This document shows positions 37,701 through 45,679 of a stretch of DNA of 64,000 bases, piece after piece. The stretch is from Vitis vinifera. Lineage: Eukaryota; Streptophyta; Magnoliopsida; Vitales; Vitaceae. The stretch covers positions 21,985,501 through 22,049,500 of the forward strand of contig NC_081812.1 in the NCBI RefSeq assembly GCF_030704535.1. Direction: 5' to 3'. A program made the position numbers and the translations under genes. A model generated the notes under the pieces. That model was given only the letters and a program-made list of their open reading frames with translations. It searched no databases and was not told where the DNA came from. Every line of letters starts with the position of its first letter. Positions within the stretch are counted from its first letter, which is position 1.

Positions 37701-39923
37701 TATGCTTCCAAAATTTCACCCTTCTATCATTCCCTACCCTAAACATGACCCTTTAGCTAAACTCCATGATGGCCTTCCAAAGACTCATAGCATAACATTC
37801 CCTAGAAGCTTCAGGACACCCACCCTCCCCCTTCCTTTCCATACTTACCTACAATCACCTATTTCCAAAAATACTCATTCTGATAAGCAAATCTCCAACA
37901 CCATTTTCCAATAAGGATCTTATTCACCATAGACACATTTCTAATTCTCAAGCCCCCATCCTTTTTCTCCATGCAAACAATTGACCACATTATCAAGGAT
38001 TTGTGACCTCTTATCTTCTTTGTTAATTTAATTTTTTTTAGTAGGCAATTAGGAAATGCATTAACGGCACCAAGCAAACAAGTGCACCAAGTACATGCAT
38101 GAAGCAACATATGCAACAGGCTCCTTGTTTATTAGATAATACTCCAACATACCCGAACTAGTCCCATGGATGCAGCGCAGCCCCCCATACACCTAGACCT
38201 TTACTCTTTGAATGTGACCCGTGAAATCCAATTCTGTCTTGATTTTCGACCATGAAGAATAAAACCCCTAAAACAAAAAACACTCCCTCCTTTCTTTTTT
38301 ATCTTTTTTCTTCTTTCTTTTTTACGAGAAACAAAAATATTTTCATTAAAAGAGTAAACAAGAAAAGGATGAGAAATCCTTCCCTAAATACAAAAGAAGA
38401 GAAGAGAAAAATAATCCAAAAGACAACAAAACATCCCAACATTACTATTTTAACCCTTTTGATCTACATATCAAAATTCAATCAAGTTAAGTTAATACGA
38501 TTGAGAATGGACATGAGTATTTAAAGATCCTCTATATCCAAATCAATGAGGTTTCAACAAAAGCTAAATTTCCAAGGAAGAGAGGAAGAGAGTCCTAAGA
38601 TGAATGAGAGTGATAGGTTAACACTACCTCCTCTTTATCCACCATGATTTGAACAAATTTGGAAACCACACTTAGAGAGGCTTCATCCCCTCCAAACATC
38701 TGCTCATTACCTACCTTAGATCCACAATGAGCTTTAATTGGCCTTTACCCTTGCTAATTCCTTTCCAAAGCCCAACCCCATATGAACCCTTATAACGTTA
38801 ACCCCACCCCTTCCCCATGCTTGCTCCCCTCCTTCTCTGCATTGACATTTCCATAGCTATTTTCCAATTCCAACTACCATTCCCCATGTTTGCCTGTCCT
38901 TATCCTCTACTTCCTATTGAACACACTCCAAAGTCAGCCGAGGTCACACACTTTGTCATTCAGTTCTTGTGCACCACTACATGTAACTTTTTTTAGGCAA
39001 TCAGAAATATACTAGCAATCCCCAGGAAACGGGCTCACTAAAATTCACATGAAGTATACTATAGGTGCACTAAAAGACGGATGAAGTATACAATAGATGC
39101 TAGAGAGCACGCAAAAAGAAGAGAAACAAAAAAGCAACTCTCCACCCTACTTGGGGCTAAGCCAATCAACAGAGCCAACCATGGTTTTTGAATAATCATC
39201 TATGCACATTCTAACATATTCCAAACAAATTACACATAAAAGAAAAGACTTGATTGCTTGATCTCTCTGATCAAATTTTCAAACCACCTCCTTTTTCTCA
39301 CCTTCCATATACTCCAAAAAGCTTCCGCTTCTTCCCACCAAAGGACCCATGCCAGCGCAAGAGATTCCCTCGCTGCAACGTGAAAATAGAGGCACTTAAA
39401 ACAGAAAGCTCCATTGTTCTGGCACTGCACAGTGTCATCAAACAGCCCCTTACTCTTCCTATCAATTCCCAAAAGCCACCCCCGTTGGAAAACCGATTGC
39501 ATCCAAACAAACAAACCACACCAAAAGCTACACTAAACGTTTTCAATTGCAAATTCCAACTCAAACAACATCCAGCCCTAAACCAACAAATTAGATTCAC
39601 AACTTCAAACCGCACGCAATCAATCGCACAATCCAAGAAAAATAAAAGACGAATAAAAACAAAAAAAACAAAAAAAAAGAAGCCGAAAATTTCATGACTT
39701 TGGAGAAAACCGTGAAACTTTTCAGGAAAAAATGAAAAAAAAAAAAAAAAAAAAAAAAGACCTTGCCGAAAACGATGTCGCTGAAGGAAGGAGAGCGGAT
39801 GCGGCCGTGAACGACATGGAGAACGACACTTCCTTTGAGAACGCACTTGGCTAGATAGTGGGAGTCATTGTTAGAGGCTGATCGAGACTTGGTAGATGAA
39901 CATTCTTCCTCAGCAACCGCCAT
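19716..39923 (-). CDS. CPSF-A/MMS1-domain beta-propeller protein (SF3b3/DDB1 relative), complete
   Basis: Fifteen exons join in frame to 4194 bp (1397 residues): 39923-39762, 36136-36002, 35847-35768, 35614-35531, 34806-34719, 34570-34410, 34265-32243, 30913-30603, 30206-29891, 29790-29635, 29464-29323, 28924-28848, 27559-27420, 20816-20699 and 19916-19716. The family (DDB1, SF3b130, CPSF160) forms three seven-bladed propellers. Here the N-terminal MMS1-type part includes TSLELVIIGEDG and LLVVVSDSGKLSFLRF. The C-terminal CPSF_A domain has RRFAVGRTRFMIM, VGDCRDGVVFYSYHE and LVADCILMDVDTAVVSDRKGS. The end, LDGDMLAQFLELTSMQQEA, matches the C-terminal helical element of the family. Length and sequence agree with the plant-specific relative annotated in Arabidopsis as a CPSF A subunit protein (At3g11960, from memory), not with DDB1, CPSF160 or SF3b130. 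It probably takes part in a nuclear protein complex, but its exact role is not established. The gene is stretched by LINE-filled introns 36137-39761 and 20817-27419. Confidence 0.92.
20819..20949 (-). mobile_element. Very short 5'-truncated LINE tail with 16-bp target-site duplication
   Basis: The word ACAAAAATATGATGAT occurs at 20819-20834 and again, identical, at 20934-20949. Between them are 99 bp that on the minus strand end in TTGCTTATTAAAAAAA, the form of the 3' end of the LINEs in this window (compare 21196-21240). This is the signature of target-primed reverse transcription with extreme 5' truncation. The inner duplication overlaps the first bases of the 3' splice site (GTAG at 20820-20817) of the exon ending at 20816, so the insertion lies directly in the acceptor region of the CPSF-A-like gene. 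Confidence 0.8.
21196..25400 (-). mobile_element. Near full-length but decayed LINE in intron of the CPSF-A-like gene
   Basis: Minus-strand fragments follow LINE order. An N-terminal/linker region lies at 25345-24842. Endonuclease at 24253-23629 has WCIGGDFNVIRFLRV, MSRLDRFLVFEDWE and SDHFLILLDGGG. A linker at 23553-23341 has SREVWLREGDKNIWFF. Reverse transcriptase at 23094-22744 has LVPKKEARMTLK and QNAFVEGRQILDVAL. The RT C-terminus lies at 22491-22098 (LRINLDKSEILPV, WKRQYIYKEGRITLIRSTLS), and the zinc-binding RVT tail at 21448-21209 has CVEEESINHILIHC. The 3' end is an A-rich tail (T8 on the plus strand at 21203-21210). Many stops and shifts make it inactive. It lies in the same direction as the host gene. 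The 5' limit is approximate and no clear target duplication was found. Confidence 0.88.
25423..25737 (+). other. Unidentified two-part open stretch resembling exons of a captured gene
   Basis: After the LINE 5' end an open plus-strand frame runs from about 25423 to a GTAAATG-like donor at about 25642 and contains CTTMICQLERLYRGMKLAKL and YTSQFVHVASYLMGPFMMDY. A TTTGTCAG acceptor follows at about 25659. A second frame then reads VEDRLKILGLLKEILKLQKL before a TAG near 25737. Amino-acid use is protein-like and the two parts could be spliced. It lies antisense within an intron of the CPSF-A-like gene and has no promoter or long 5' exon, so it is more likely a gene fragment than a live gene. I do not recognise the family. 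Confidence 0.3.
26543..27208. repeat. 333-bp tandem duplication
   Basis: The segment 26543-26874 recurs at 26876-27207 with a period of 333 bp. I saw no differences when comparing the two copies base by base. It starts with TCTTCTGATTCATTACTTCC and ends with TGATCAGAGGTTT. It lies in the large intron of the CPSF-A-like gene and has no coding potential that I can support. The lack of divergence means a very young duplication, gene conversion, or an assembly duplication. Confidence 0.95.
27838..28345. repeat. Two diverged copies (plus a third start) of a tRNA-related/SINE-like repeat
   Basis: Two units of about 220-240 bp lie head to tail (about 27838-28079 and 28080-28302), and a third begins at 28303 with CTTTTAGGAAAATTGGTAGTTC. 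Each begins CTTTTAG..AA.TT, then has an (A/T)CATATCAGAGC or ATGGTATTAGAGC word, a GAGGTCATG word, and ends CCTACAAG. The first also has GTTCAAGCC, which fits a pol III B box (GTTCRANNC), and the TGGTATYAGAGC-type word resembles sequence tied to initiator tRNA-Met. I infer a tRNA-derived non-autonomous repeat; the family is not identified. Confidence 0.5.
28982..29031. repeat. Compound (AAT)n-(AAG)n-(AAC)n microsatellite
   Basis: Within an intron of the CPSF-A-like gene, about six AAT units pass directly into about five GAA units and then about six CAA units, all in the same A-A-x register. The array ends at CTATAAGC. Confidence 0.95.
31045..31232. repeat. 49-bp partial duplication followed by (ATT)/(ATC) microsatellite
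   Basis: The 31-base word GATCAAACTC...CATATGT occurs at 31046 and again at 31095 (49-bp spacing). From about 31116 an imperfect CAT/TAT trinucleotide array follows: ATC ATT ATC units, a short break (GCAGATCTCAAC), then mostly ATT units to about 31232. All of it is in an intron, and the apparent open frame of isoleucines is only the repeat. Confidence 0.9.
34927..35195. mobile_element. Possible MITE with GGCCTATTTGG/CCAAACAG ends
   Basis: The segment opens GGGCCTATTTGGCACAGCTT and closes with AGAAGCTACAGATACACCAAACAG, which is a weak inverted match (AGCTT/AAGCT and TTTGG/CCAAA). In between is AT-rich sequence with AAAGCACTTCA words. This form is common for small non-autonomous DNA transposons in dicots. 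No target duplication was found. It is in an intron of the CPSF-A-like gene. Confidence 0.35.
36850..38130 (-). mobile_element. 5'-truncated LINE 3' portion in intron 1 of the CPSF-A-like gene
   Basis: On the minus strand the RT C-terminal end reads MWSIVCMEKKDGGLRIRN at 38010-37910. It is followed at about 37390-37000 by the zinc-binding RVT tail: GRILSLDQLKRRGC, then CSLC, and a WRMVPLC.FW-type motif broken by stops. The element ends near 36850 with an A-rich tail (TTTTTTGAAAGATAAAAGC on plus). A second LINE-type 3' end (TTTTTTTTAGTAGGCAATTAGG) begins at about 38031, so insertions here are nested or adjacent. Confidence 0.75.
38985..39430 (-). mobile_element. Another LINE 3' end in intron 1
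   Basis: On the minus strand, 39400-39280 reads LLRWHGSFGGKKRK, the same kind of motif seen in the RVT-tail region of plant LINEs. An untranslated tail follows and ends in an A-run at 38989 (TTTTTTTAGGCAATCAGAAATATA on plus). A similar tail-like start lies at about 38318 (TTTTTTACGAGAAAC). Together these show at least three LINE 3' ends packed in the 3.6-kb intron. Confidence 0.6.
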
Positions 39924-40832
39924 TTACGATCACCTTTGAAATGCTAGTTTTTTTTTTTCCGGAACAATTTAGATTTCTAGGGTTGTTCAAGGTTTCTACG
40001 AAAAGCGAGTGGGTACATTTGCGTTATGTACAGAGAGAAATAGAGAGATGAAGTTGAATCAAGAGGCGGTGTTGACACACCACTCTCACCTCAAAACGCA
40101 TCGTTTTGATTCATCATTTTGGTATGGTTTAACGTTTTTCCAAAAAAAATTGGAATTTAATAAAGTATAATCAAGAGGCTGTGTTGGGACACCACTCTCA
40201 CTTCAAAAACGCACCGTTTTGATTCATCGTTTTGGACGGTTTAACGTTCATTGAAAAAAAAATTGATTGACAATAGGATATTCATTTTATAAAATACTGA
40301 TCTGCAAATTTCATTAGACTTGACCGATGCATCATTGATTCAAATCCTACTTGCTATCCGCATACAAAAATGTTTTCATCTTACCTATATGCCCAAAAAC
40401 CTAATTCTAGGTCACTTTCCTTTTGTTTTACTTTTTCTCTCATTTCTCTTTTTGTTCTTCTTCCGTGAGAGAGAGAAAGAGAAAGCTCACCATGCTATCT
40501 GATATATATTTTTTAGAGTTAGGGTATACCTAATCCTTGTGCTGGGATTTTCAAAGAAACTCGCTTGTAATGAATAAATATTAAAAACTAGCTTGTCATC
40601 TTTTCCTTTTGTAAATCTATTTGCTTCATTGACAGCAACATTACTAGATTAAAAAAGTGCCCTGAAGTAAAAAAAATTCCCCTTTAAGTGAGAACTTGGA
40701 AATTCATAACTTTACTAGTTTGATAGCAACTAGTATTCCTCACAAAAGACAAAAAGGAAGAAGGAAAAATTTTCGGAATACATATAAAAGATATAGAAAA
40801 AGTGTAGGCTGATGATGGGGGCTGTTCATGGT
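39924..40832. other. Upstream region of the CPSF-A-like gene / MED7 3' flank
   Basis: This 909-bp space between two minus-strand genes should hold the CPSF-A-like promoter and the MED7 3' UTR. A telomere-type word (AACCCTA on the minus strand, 39978-39984) lies 55 bp above the ATG. The 112-bp duplication listed separately lies just above it. A pyrimidine-rich stretch occurs at 40420-40470. No coding region is seen. Confidence 0.6.
40057..40268. repeat. 112-bp tandem duplication with palindromic AAAACG-N3-CGTTTT cores
   Basis: The block starting AATCAAGAGGCGGTGTTG at 40057 recurs at 40169 (AATCAAGAGGCTGTGTTG) with about 90 percent identity by eye. Each copy carries CACTCTCAC, then a palindrome: TCAAAACG-CAT-CGTTTTGA at 40091-40109 in the first and AAAACG-CAC-CGTTTT at 40206-40220 in the second. 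A further CATCRTTTTGG and TTTAACGTT follow. The block lies 130-350 bp upstream of the CPSF-A-like start codon, a likely promoter position. Confidence 0.85.
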
Positions 40833-43800
40833 CTACTGTCCTTCCAAGGTTCCCACGGCCTCTTTGAGAAGTCTTTGTGCTTCTTCTCTCCTTCTACACA
40901 AGCAAAGGAAACCACAATCAGCGCAAATCGTTAACCAATCAGACCACAGTTATGGTTTATTTTAAAAAGTTCATGATATTCGGGGAATGGGGAATTACAA
41001 TGGCTCCCCGTGGTTTCAAGTGGAAATTAAACCTTGACAAAGCCAGTGGTTTAGTCAGTACCCATTGGCTTGCTTACACACGAGATGAAGCTGTAGCAGG
41101 GTGGACAGCCCACCTATATTAATATTATATCAATGAGTAAACTCCCAAATCTAAAAAAAGTAAAGCCGCTTACCCCAAATGTCATTCGGGTATCTCAGGT
41201 TTTTGGAGTCTGTATTTGGACATGGGGAATCTACTAAAGCTTCCAGTTATTGGTAAAGGAAAGCTTTAGACCATGTCGACTGTAACTTCCTTCTGTAAAT
41301 GATGGGTCGGCTTTGGTTGGAAGAGAAGTGGGTTGAATGGATAAAAGCAGAGTATGGCTCTTCATGTTGGTTAATGGGACTCCACCGCCAATGAGGAGAT
41401 CCTCTATACCCTTTCTAGGTTCTCATATCTGGATAGAGATGCATGGTAGGTTAATAGCCATGGAATGGGTAGAGGTCATTCAGGGTTTCAGGGTTGGTTT
41501 GAGGTGTGGGATGAGGAGATTTGGTTTAATATTTCCTTCGTGCTGATCATTACCATACTATTTTGCATGGCAGATTTGACCAAGATTCAGTATCTAAAGA
41601 GTTGAACCCAGTGACACAAGCCAAATCAAGTGGGGCAAGTGGATAACAACTCCTACCCAGCTGCTTCATTACTATGCGTTTCATTACTATGCGTGGTGGG
41701 GTACTCTACCTCCTGTATGCTTCATTACTATGCGTGGAGCACTGTAGTAGAAAGACTTAAGAGGAGGTTGGCTGACTAGAAAAGGCAGTACCTTTCTGAA
41801 GGTGGTAGACAGGTCCTTCTCAAGAGCATTTAGTCAAGACTCCACATCCAACTCTACAATCCTTGTTTCAGCTTCTAAAAGGTTAAAGAAATTGCCAAGG
41901 TGCTTTAGAGAATCAGAAAAAACATCCATAGAATGAACTTAAGGGTCATGCATTTGCCAAATGTTGGGAGAGTTTCGGATTTGCTTGCTGATGGTTTGTT
42001 GGACAAATGGCTCTGGAAGCTCACCAAGGAGAGGAACAGCTCAAGGAAGACAATGAATGTGGATGCCTTGGTGTCACATGGAAAAAGGGATGTGGAAAAG
42101 CATTAGTTGTGCAAAGTGTTTTCTTCAAAAACATTTGTTTCTCCGCTGGAGACGGGTTTATAAGAAGTTTTGGCATGATAAGTAGCATAGTGATCAGCCT
42201 ATGAAAACAAGTTTCCCAAATAAAGCTTTTGTTGCAGACACTCACGGCTGGACTGGAGTGTTGATGCGAGTGGGTAAATATCACGTGATCTTGCTTTGAA
42301 TGGGATTGTAAAAGCAAATATTCATTTTAAATACTCCAGAAACAAACAGAAACACTCTGTTCTCAAATGTTTTCCAAGCAGCCTCTTGAGATTTAGAGAA
42401 GCATACCTCTTGATATCCTCCACTGCTTGTTTACGACGTTGTATCTGAAGTTCTAGAATGTGAATTAGCGTTGCCCTTGCCTGAAGAGCAGAAGAAACTA
42501 CATAATAAGGCGGATTCAAACGAACAAAAAAAAATGAACCAGAATAAGGAGTAATCAAATAAATCAACCAAATGCAACCTGGTGTGGTCGCAATGAATTG
42601 AGAAGGTGATGTAAGTTCTTGAATATGAGGGATATGTCTTCAACCCTCCTTGCATATTGTGATGGTCTCTCAACAAGAACATCAGCAAGCTCCAACAAGT
42701 GCAACTGCAATTCTCTGTTAAGCGACCTTAATTCCTTCTTGAAATCTAAAAGAGTACAATTTTTCTATCAGATAGTAACATACCACACATTTATATTTAT
42801 TTATTCAAAAAAAATCCAAGCGGAAACAATCTGATAGAAATATTATTAAAAATTTGAATCAGGAGTAAGTTGTCCACATCACTTCATCAGTGAAAAACTA
42901 TCCTCACAATTTTTTCAATCAATAACCCTATGTTTGATTCCTGGAAAATTCAAGGGAAAGAAAATAGCGAAAAAAGATAGAAGGAAAAAAACTGGTAAGC
43001 AAATTATATATACATACATATATATATATATATATTCTCTTGTTCAGTTGTTCATAAAAAGTTGAAGGAAAGAAACTTAGATGGTTGAGGAGTGCACTTT
43101 CCCCTAACTTTCCTCACAATTGCTTAAAGAAAATGGAAGGAAAATCTTCTAGCATTTTCTCCATTTTTTCCTTACCATTTTCCCTGGCATCTAAACAAAA
43201 AAAAATTTAATTAACATTTTTTCCTTTTTCTTAGCACCTTCCAGAAACTAAGCATAACCAAAGTGAAATGTCACAGCATAGATTCAATATGAAATGTCAC
43301 ACCACCAACTGAATAAAAATTCAGTAAACAAATTGATGGTTTAGCTGGCTAGATATAAACAACCATGGAAATAAATGAGAGGAAAGATAAGCAGGACAAA
43401 AGACTGAGAGATGCTGATTTAGCTGGTTAGATATAAAGAAACAGTGGAAATAAAATCAACTACAAGAAATGTAGTATTCATATTCTTTAGGATCCTTGTG
43501 GTTGGTTCCGAGGATGATAAGCCAGATAGCTTGTAAGACTCAAAATTTTATGGCATCACAAAGTAATCAATGTAATTAGACTACAAGGATAACCATCTGA
43601 TAACTTGAATAATAGCTGTTAAATTGAAGAACAACCATAATTTAAAAGGGAAACAATGTTAGAAAATTTTCCTACTTTCATCCGGTAGTATCAACTAGCA
43701 AAACACAGGCAGAGTTCAACATACCAACATTGGATCCTTTAGGATACAACTGACGAACTCCTTGTTCTTCTAAGCTTGGAAGTACATCATCAGTCTACAT

Positions 43801-44269
43801 CAAAGATGCACAAATTCAACTATCATGGATCAATAGGGAGTAAAAAAACCCAATAAAGCAATCATACGATAAACAATGAATTTACATAAACCAAAAAGTC
43901 CAAAACTATGAGACACATAATGAATTCAAATCATCTTTCAACTAACGACAAGCAAACTCTTTTGGTTTGTTTGATGTGAGTATTTCAATCTTGGGCGGAC
44001 AGAGCAGAATCAAACATAAGATGCAAAAGTTTCTTTTCTTTCACTTTCCTCAGTTTCTCGGTAACCAAACAAAGGTAAAACATACAAAGAAATACCTAGA
44101 GATAGAGAGAGAGAGAGAGAGGACGGAATCTCACAGTGTAGGTGGCACCAAAGAGAGCGTAGGTCCCTTCGATAGGAGGTGGAGGCTCTGGGGCAGATTT
44201 AGGGTTTTGTATGTAATCTTTGTAGAGTCTGTAATACGGTGGTGGTGGAGGATATGTAGCAGTTGCCAT
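40833..44269 (-). CDS. MED7: Mediator complex subunit 7 (MED7), complete
   Basis: MED7 is a middle-module subunit of Mediator that pairs with MED21 and links transcription factors to RNA polymerase II. Five exons join in frame to 507 bp and 168 residues, the normal plant length: 44269-44135, 43794-43725, 42745-42579, 42480-42407 and 40893-40833. The N-terminus MATATYPPPPPYYRLYKDY is the proline-rich MED7 signature, and PPPPIEGTYALFGATYT follows. The middle part has VRQLYPKG, then a long helical region (FKKELRSLNRELQLHLLELA, VEDISLIFKNLHHLLNSLRP) that would form the coiled coil with MED21. The end LQIQRRKQAVEDIKRRREEA is basic. The start is fixed by the conserved N-terminus. Intron 4 (40894-42406) contains a LINE remnant in the opposite direction. 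Confidence 0.96.
41190..42245 (+). mobile_element. Rearranged LINE ORF2 fragment in MED7 intron 4
   Basis: The plus-strand frames read, with stops and shifts, a DHVD-like RT block, then VEWIKAEYGSSCWLMG at about 41335-41390. A LIAMEWVEVIQGFRVG block follows at 41453-41500, and a thumb-like VERLKRRLAD.KRQYLSEGG stretch lies near 41750-41810. The order matches LINE reverse transcriptase. Near 41665-41734 the word TTCATTACTATGCG is present three times, so the copy has suffered internal duplications. Its ends are approximate. Confidence 0.65.
43008..43036. repeat. (AT)n microsatellite
   Basis: A run of TATATACATACATATATATATATATATATT in MED7 intron 2. Short and imperfect at its left end. Confidence 0.85.
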
Positions 44270-45679
44270 TCTAAGTTTTCCTTTTCTATTGAACCTAAAA
44301 CATAAAACAAAATTAACAAAAACAATTCAATCTCAAATTTCAGAAATAAAAAACCCTAGTACTCTTCGTAATCGCAGAGAAAACTCAGGAAGCTAGAGCA
44401 AATTTAAAACGCTGAGACTTAAAAAATTTCATGGTTTGGAACCTGAAGAGAACCAAGGATCAAAACTATTTTTCTTTTCCTTCTCCTTTTTGCTCGGTTT
44501 TCTCGGCAACCAAACATCGCAGAAGCGAAGGGACCAATAGAGCAAGATTTATAGGGGCGCGCGTGGTTGCATCTGTGCCGTCCGTGGAAGTGGGGCCTTC
44601 ATCGTAGATGACGTGGAGGGCTGCGATGCAAACAAGTGAATACGGACTCATCTGTAAGTTCCAAAATGCCCTTCATCCTCCTGGAGAGTTTCGGATTTCA
44701 TGGAGGGGCATTTGGGTCATTTAGAGACACTTCGAATTCCATTTTTAATTTTTTTTCAGTCAACGGAACCAAGACGGTTAGAACCGTTGGGTATACAAAC
44801 AAAGGGATCTTCACTAAATTTTGAGGTATTTTTCTCTCTCTAAAATTCCCACATTTTCTCTCTCTAGACTTCGTAGCTCTAGGTTTTTGGTTTGATTCAA
44901 TCTTTGGATGATTTTGAGTTCTGGATTTGGGTACACAGCCACAATTTTGAAATTTTCTCATCAGATCTCCAAACCCTTTCAGGGAAATAAGGCAATTCTC
45001 CTCCCCTCTCTCTCTTTTTGATTCATTTTAAGATTTATAGTTGACCTGAAACTGTTATTAAAGTGTTTTTTTGTGTTAATTCTTCAAAATGATGACATTT
45101 TCAAAAAAAGTTGACGCTTTTCATTGGGTCCTCTACGGAAATGTTCACCAAATTGGGCATTTTTTTAATGGAATTGTGTTTTGATTTAACAGGGTTATTC
45201 TGTAGAATATATTCATTGTGTGATATAAGATTTATAAATTGCAGTTGATACAAACTTAGGTCAGTTAATGTGTGAAATCTTACAATATTTGCGGGCTTTT
45301 TGGATATACTTCTGACCTCAATTGTCCAGCAATTTAATCTCATTTCCCCTCCCTGTGTTGAACTGTGGCCTTGGGCAATCAGATTGGGGTTTTACTGCTG
45401 CTAAGTTTCATAATTTGCAAGTTTGACATCTTTCCGAGGTATAATGTTCATAAACAAAGATCTGTGAGTCGGACAGTTTGGGTTTGGTCGGAGTTGACGG
45501 GTTGAAGATTGGGGAGGTTTTGATTTTATGTGAAAATTATGAATATGTTTCCAAGTTAATTGATGGGTGATTGGATTGAAAGTTGCTTTATTTGTTTATT
45601 TTTCTGGATGCAAGATAGTTTCTTCTTCTATAGCAGTAATTCATTGTAGTTTAAATCATAATGTAGGCGTTTTTAAAGC
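44270..45679. other. Divergent intergenic region between MED7 and the TRAF-type gene
   Basis: The 1.4 kb between two divergent start codons should hold both promoters. Around 44830-44890 there are CTCTCTCT-rich blocks typical of plant leaders for the plus-strand gene. The stretch 44900-45665 may contain a leader intron ending at ATAATGTAG (45659-45667) just before the ATG at 45680. No coding region is seen. Confidence 0.5.
44351..44358 (-). promoter_or_regulatory. Telobox in MED7 leader/promoter
   Basis: AAACCCTA on the plus strand (TAGGGTTT in the MED7 sense), 82 bp above the MED7 ATG, probably in or near the 5' UTR. A TTTTAGGTTC word at about 44291-44300 could be the acceptor of a leader intron. 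The motif is common at plant genes for growth and the gene-expression machinery. Confidence 0.45.

Noticed and set aside
39298..39923. Long minus-strand frames running past exon 1 of the CPSF-A-like gene
   Set aside because: The part below 39762 is intron with a poly-T run and LINE tail; the exon ends at AAG|GTCTTT, and the next exon at 36136 continues the protein.
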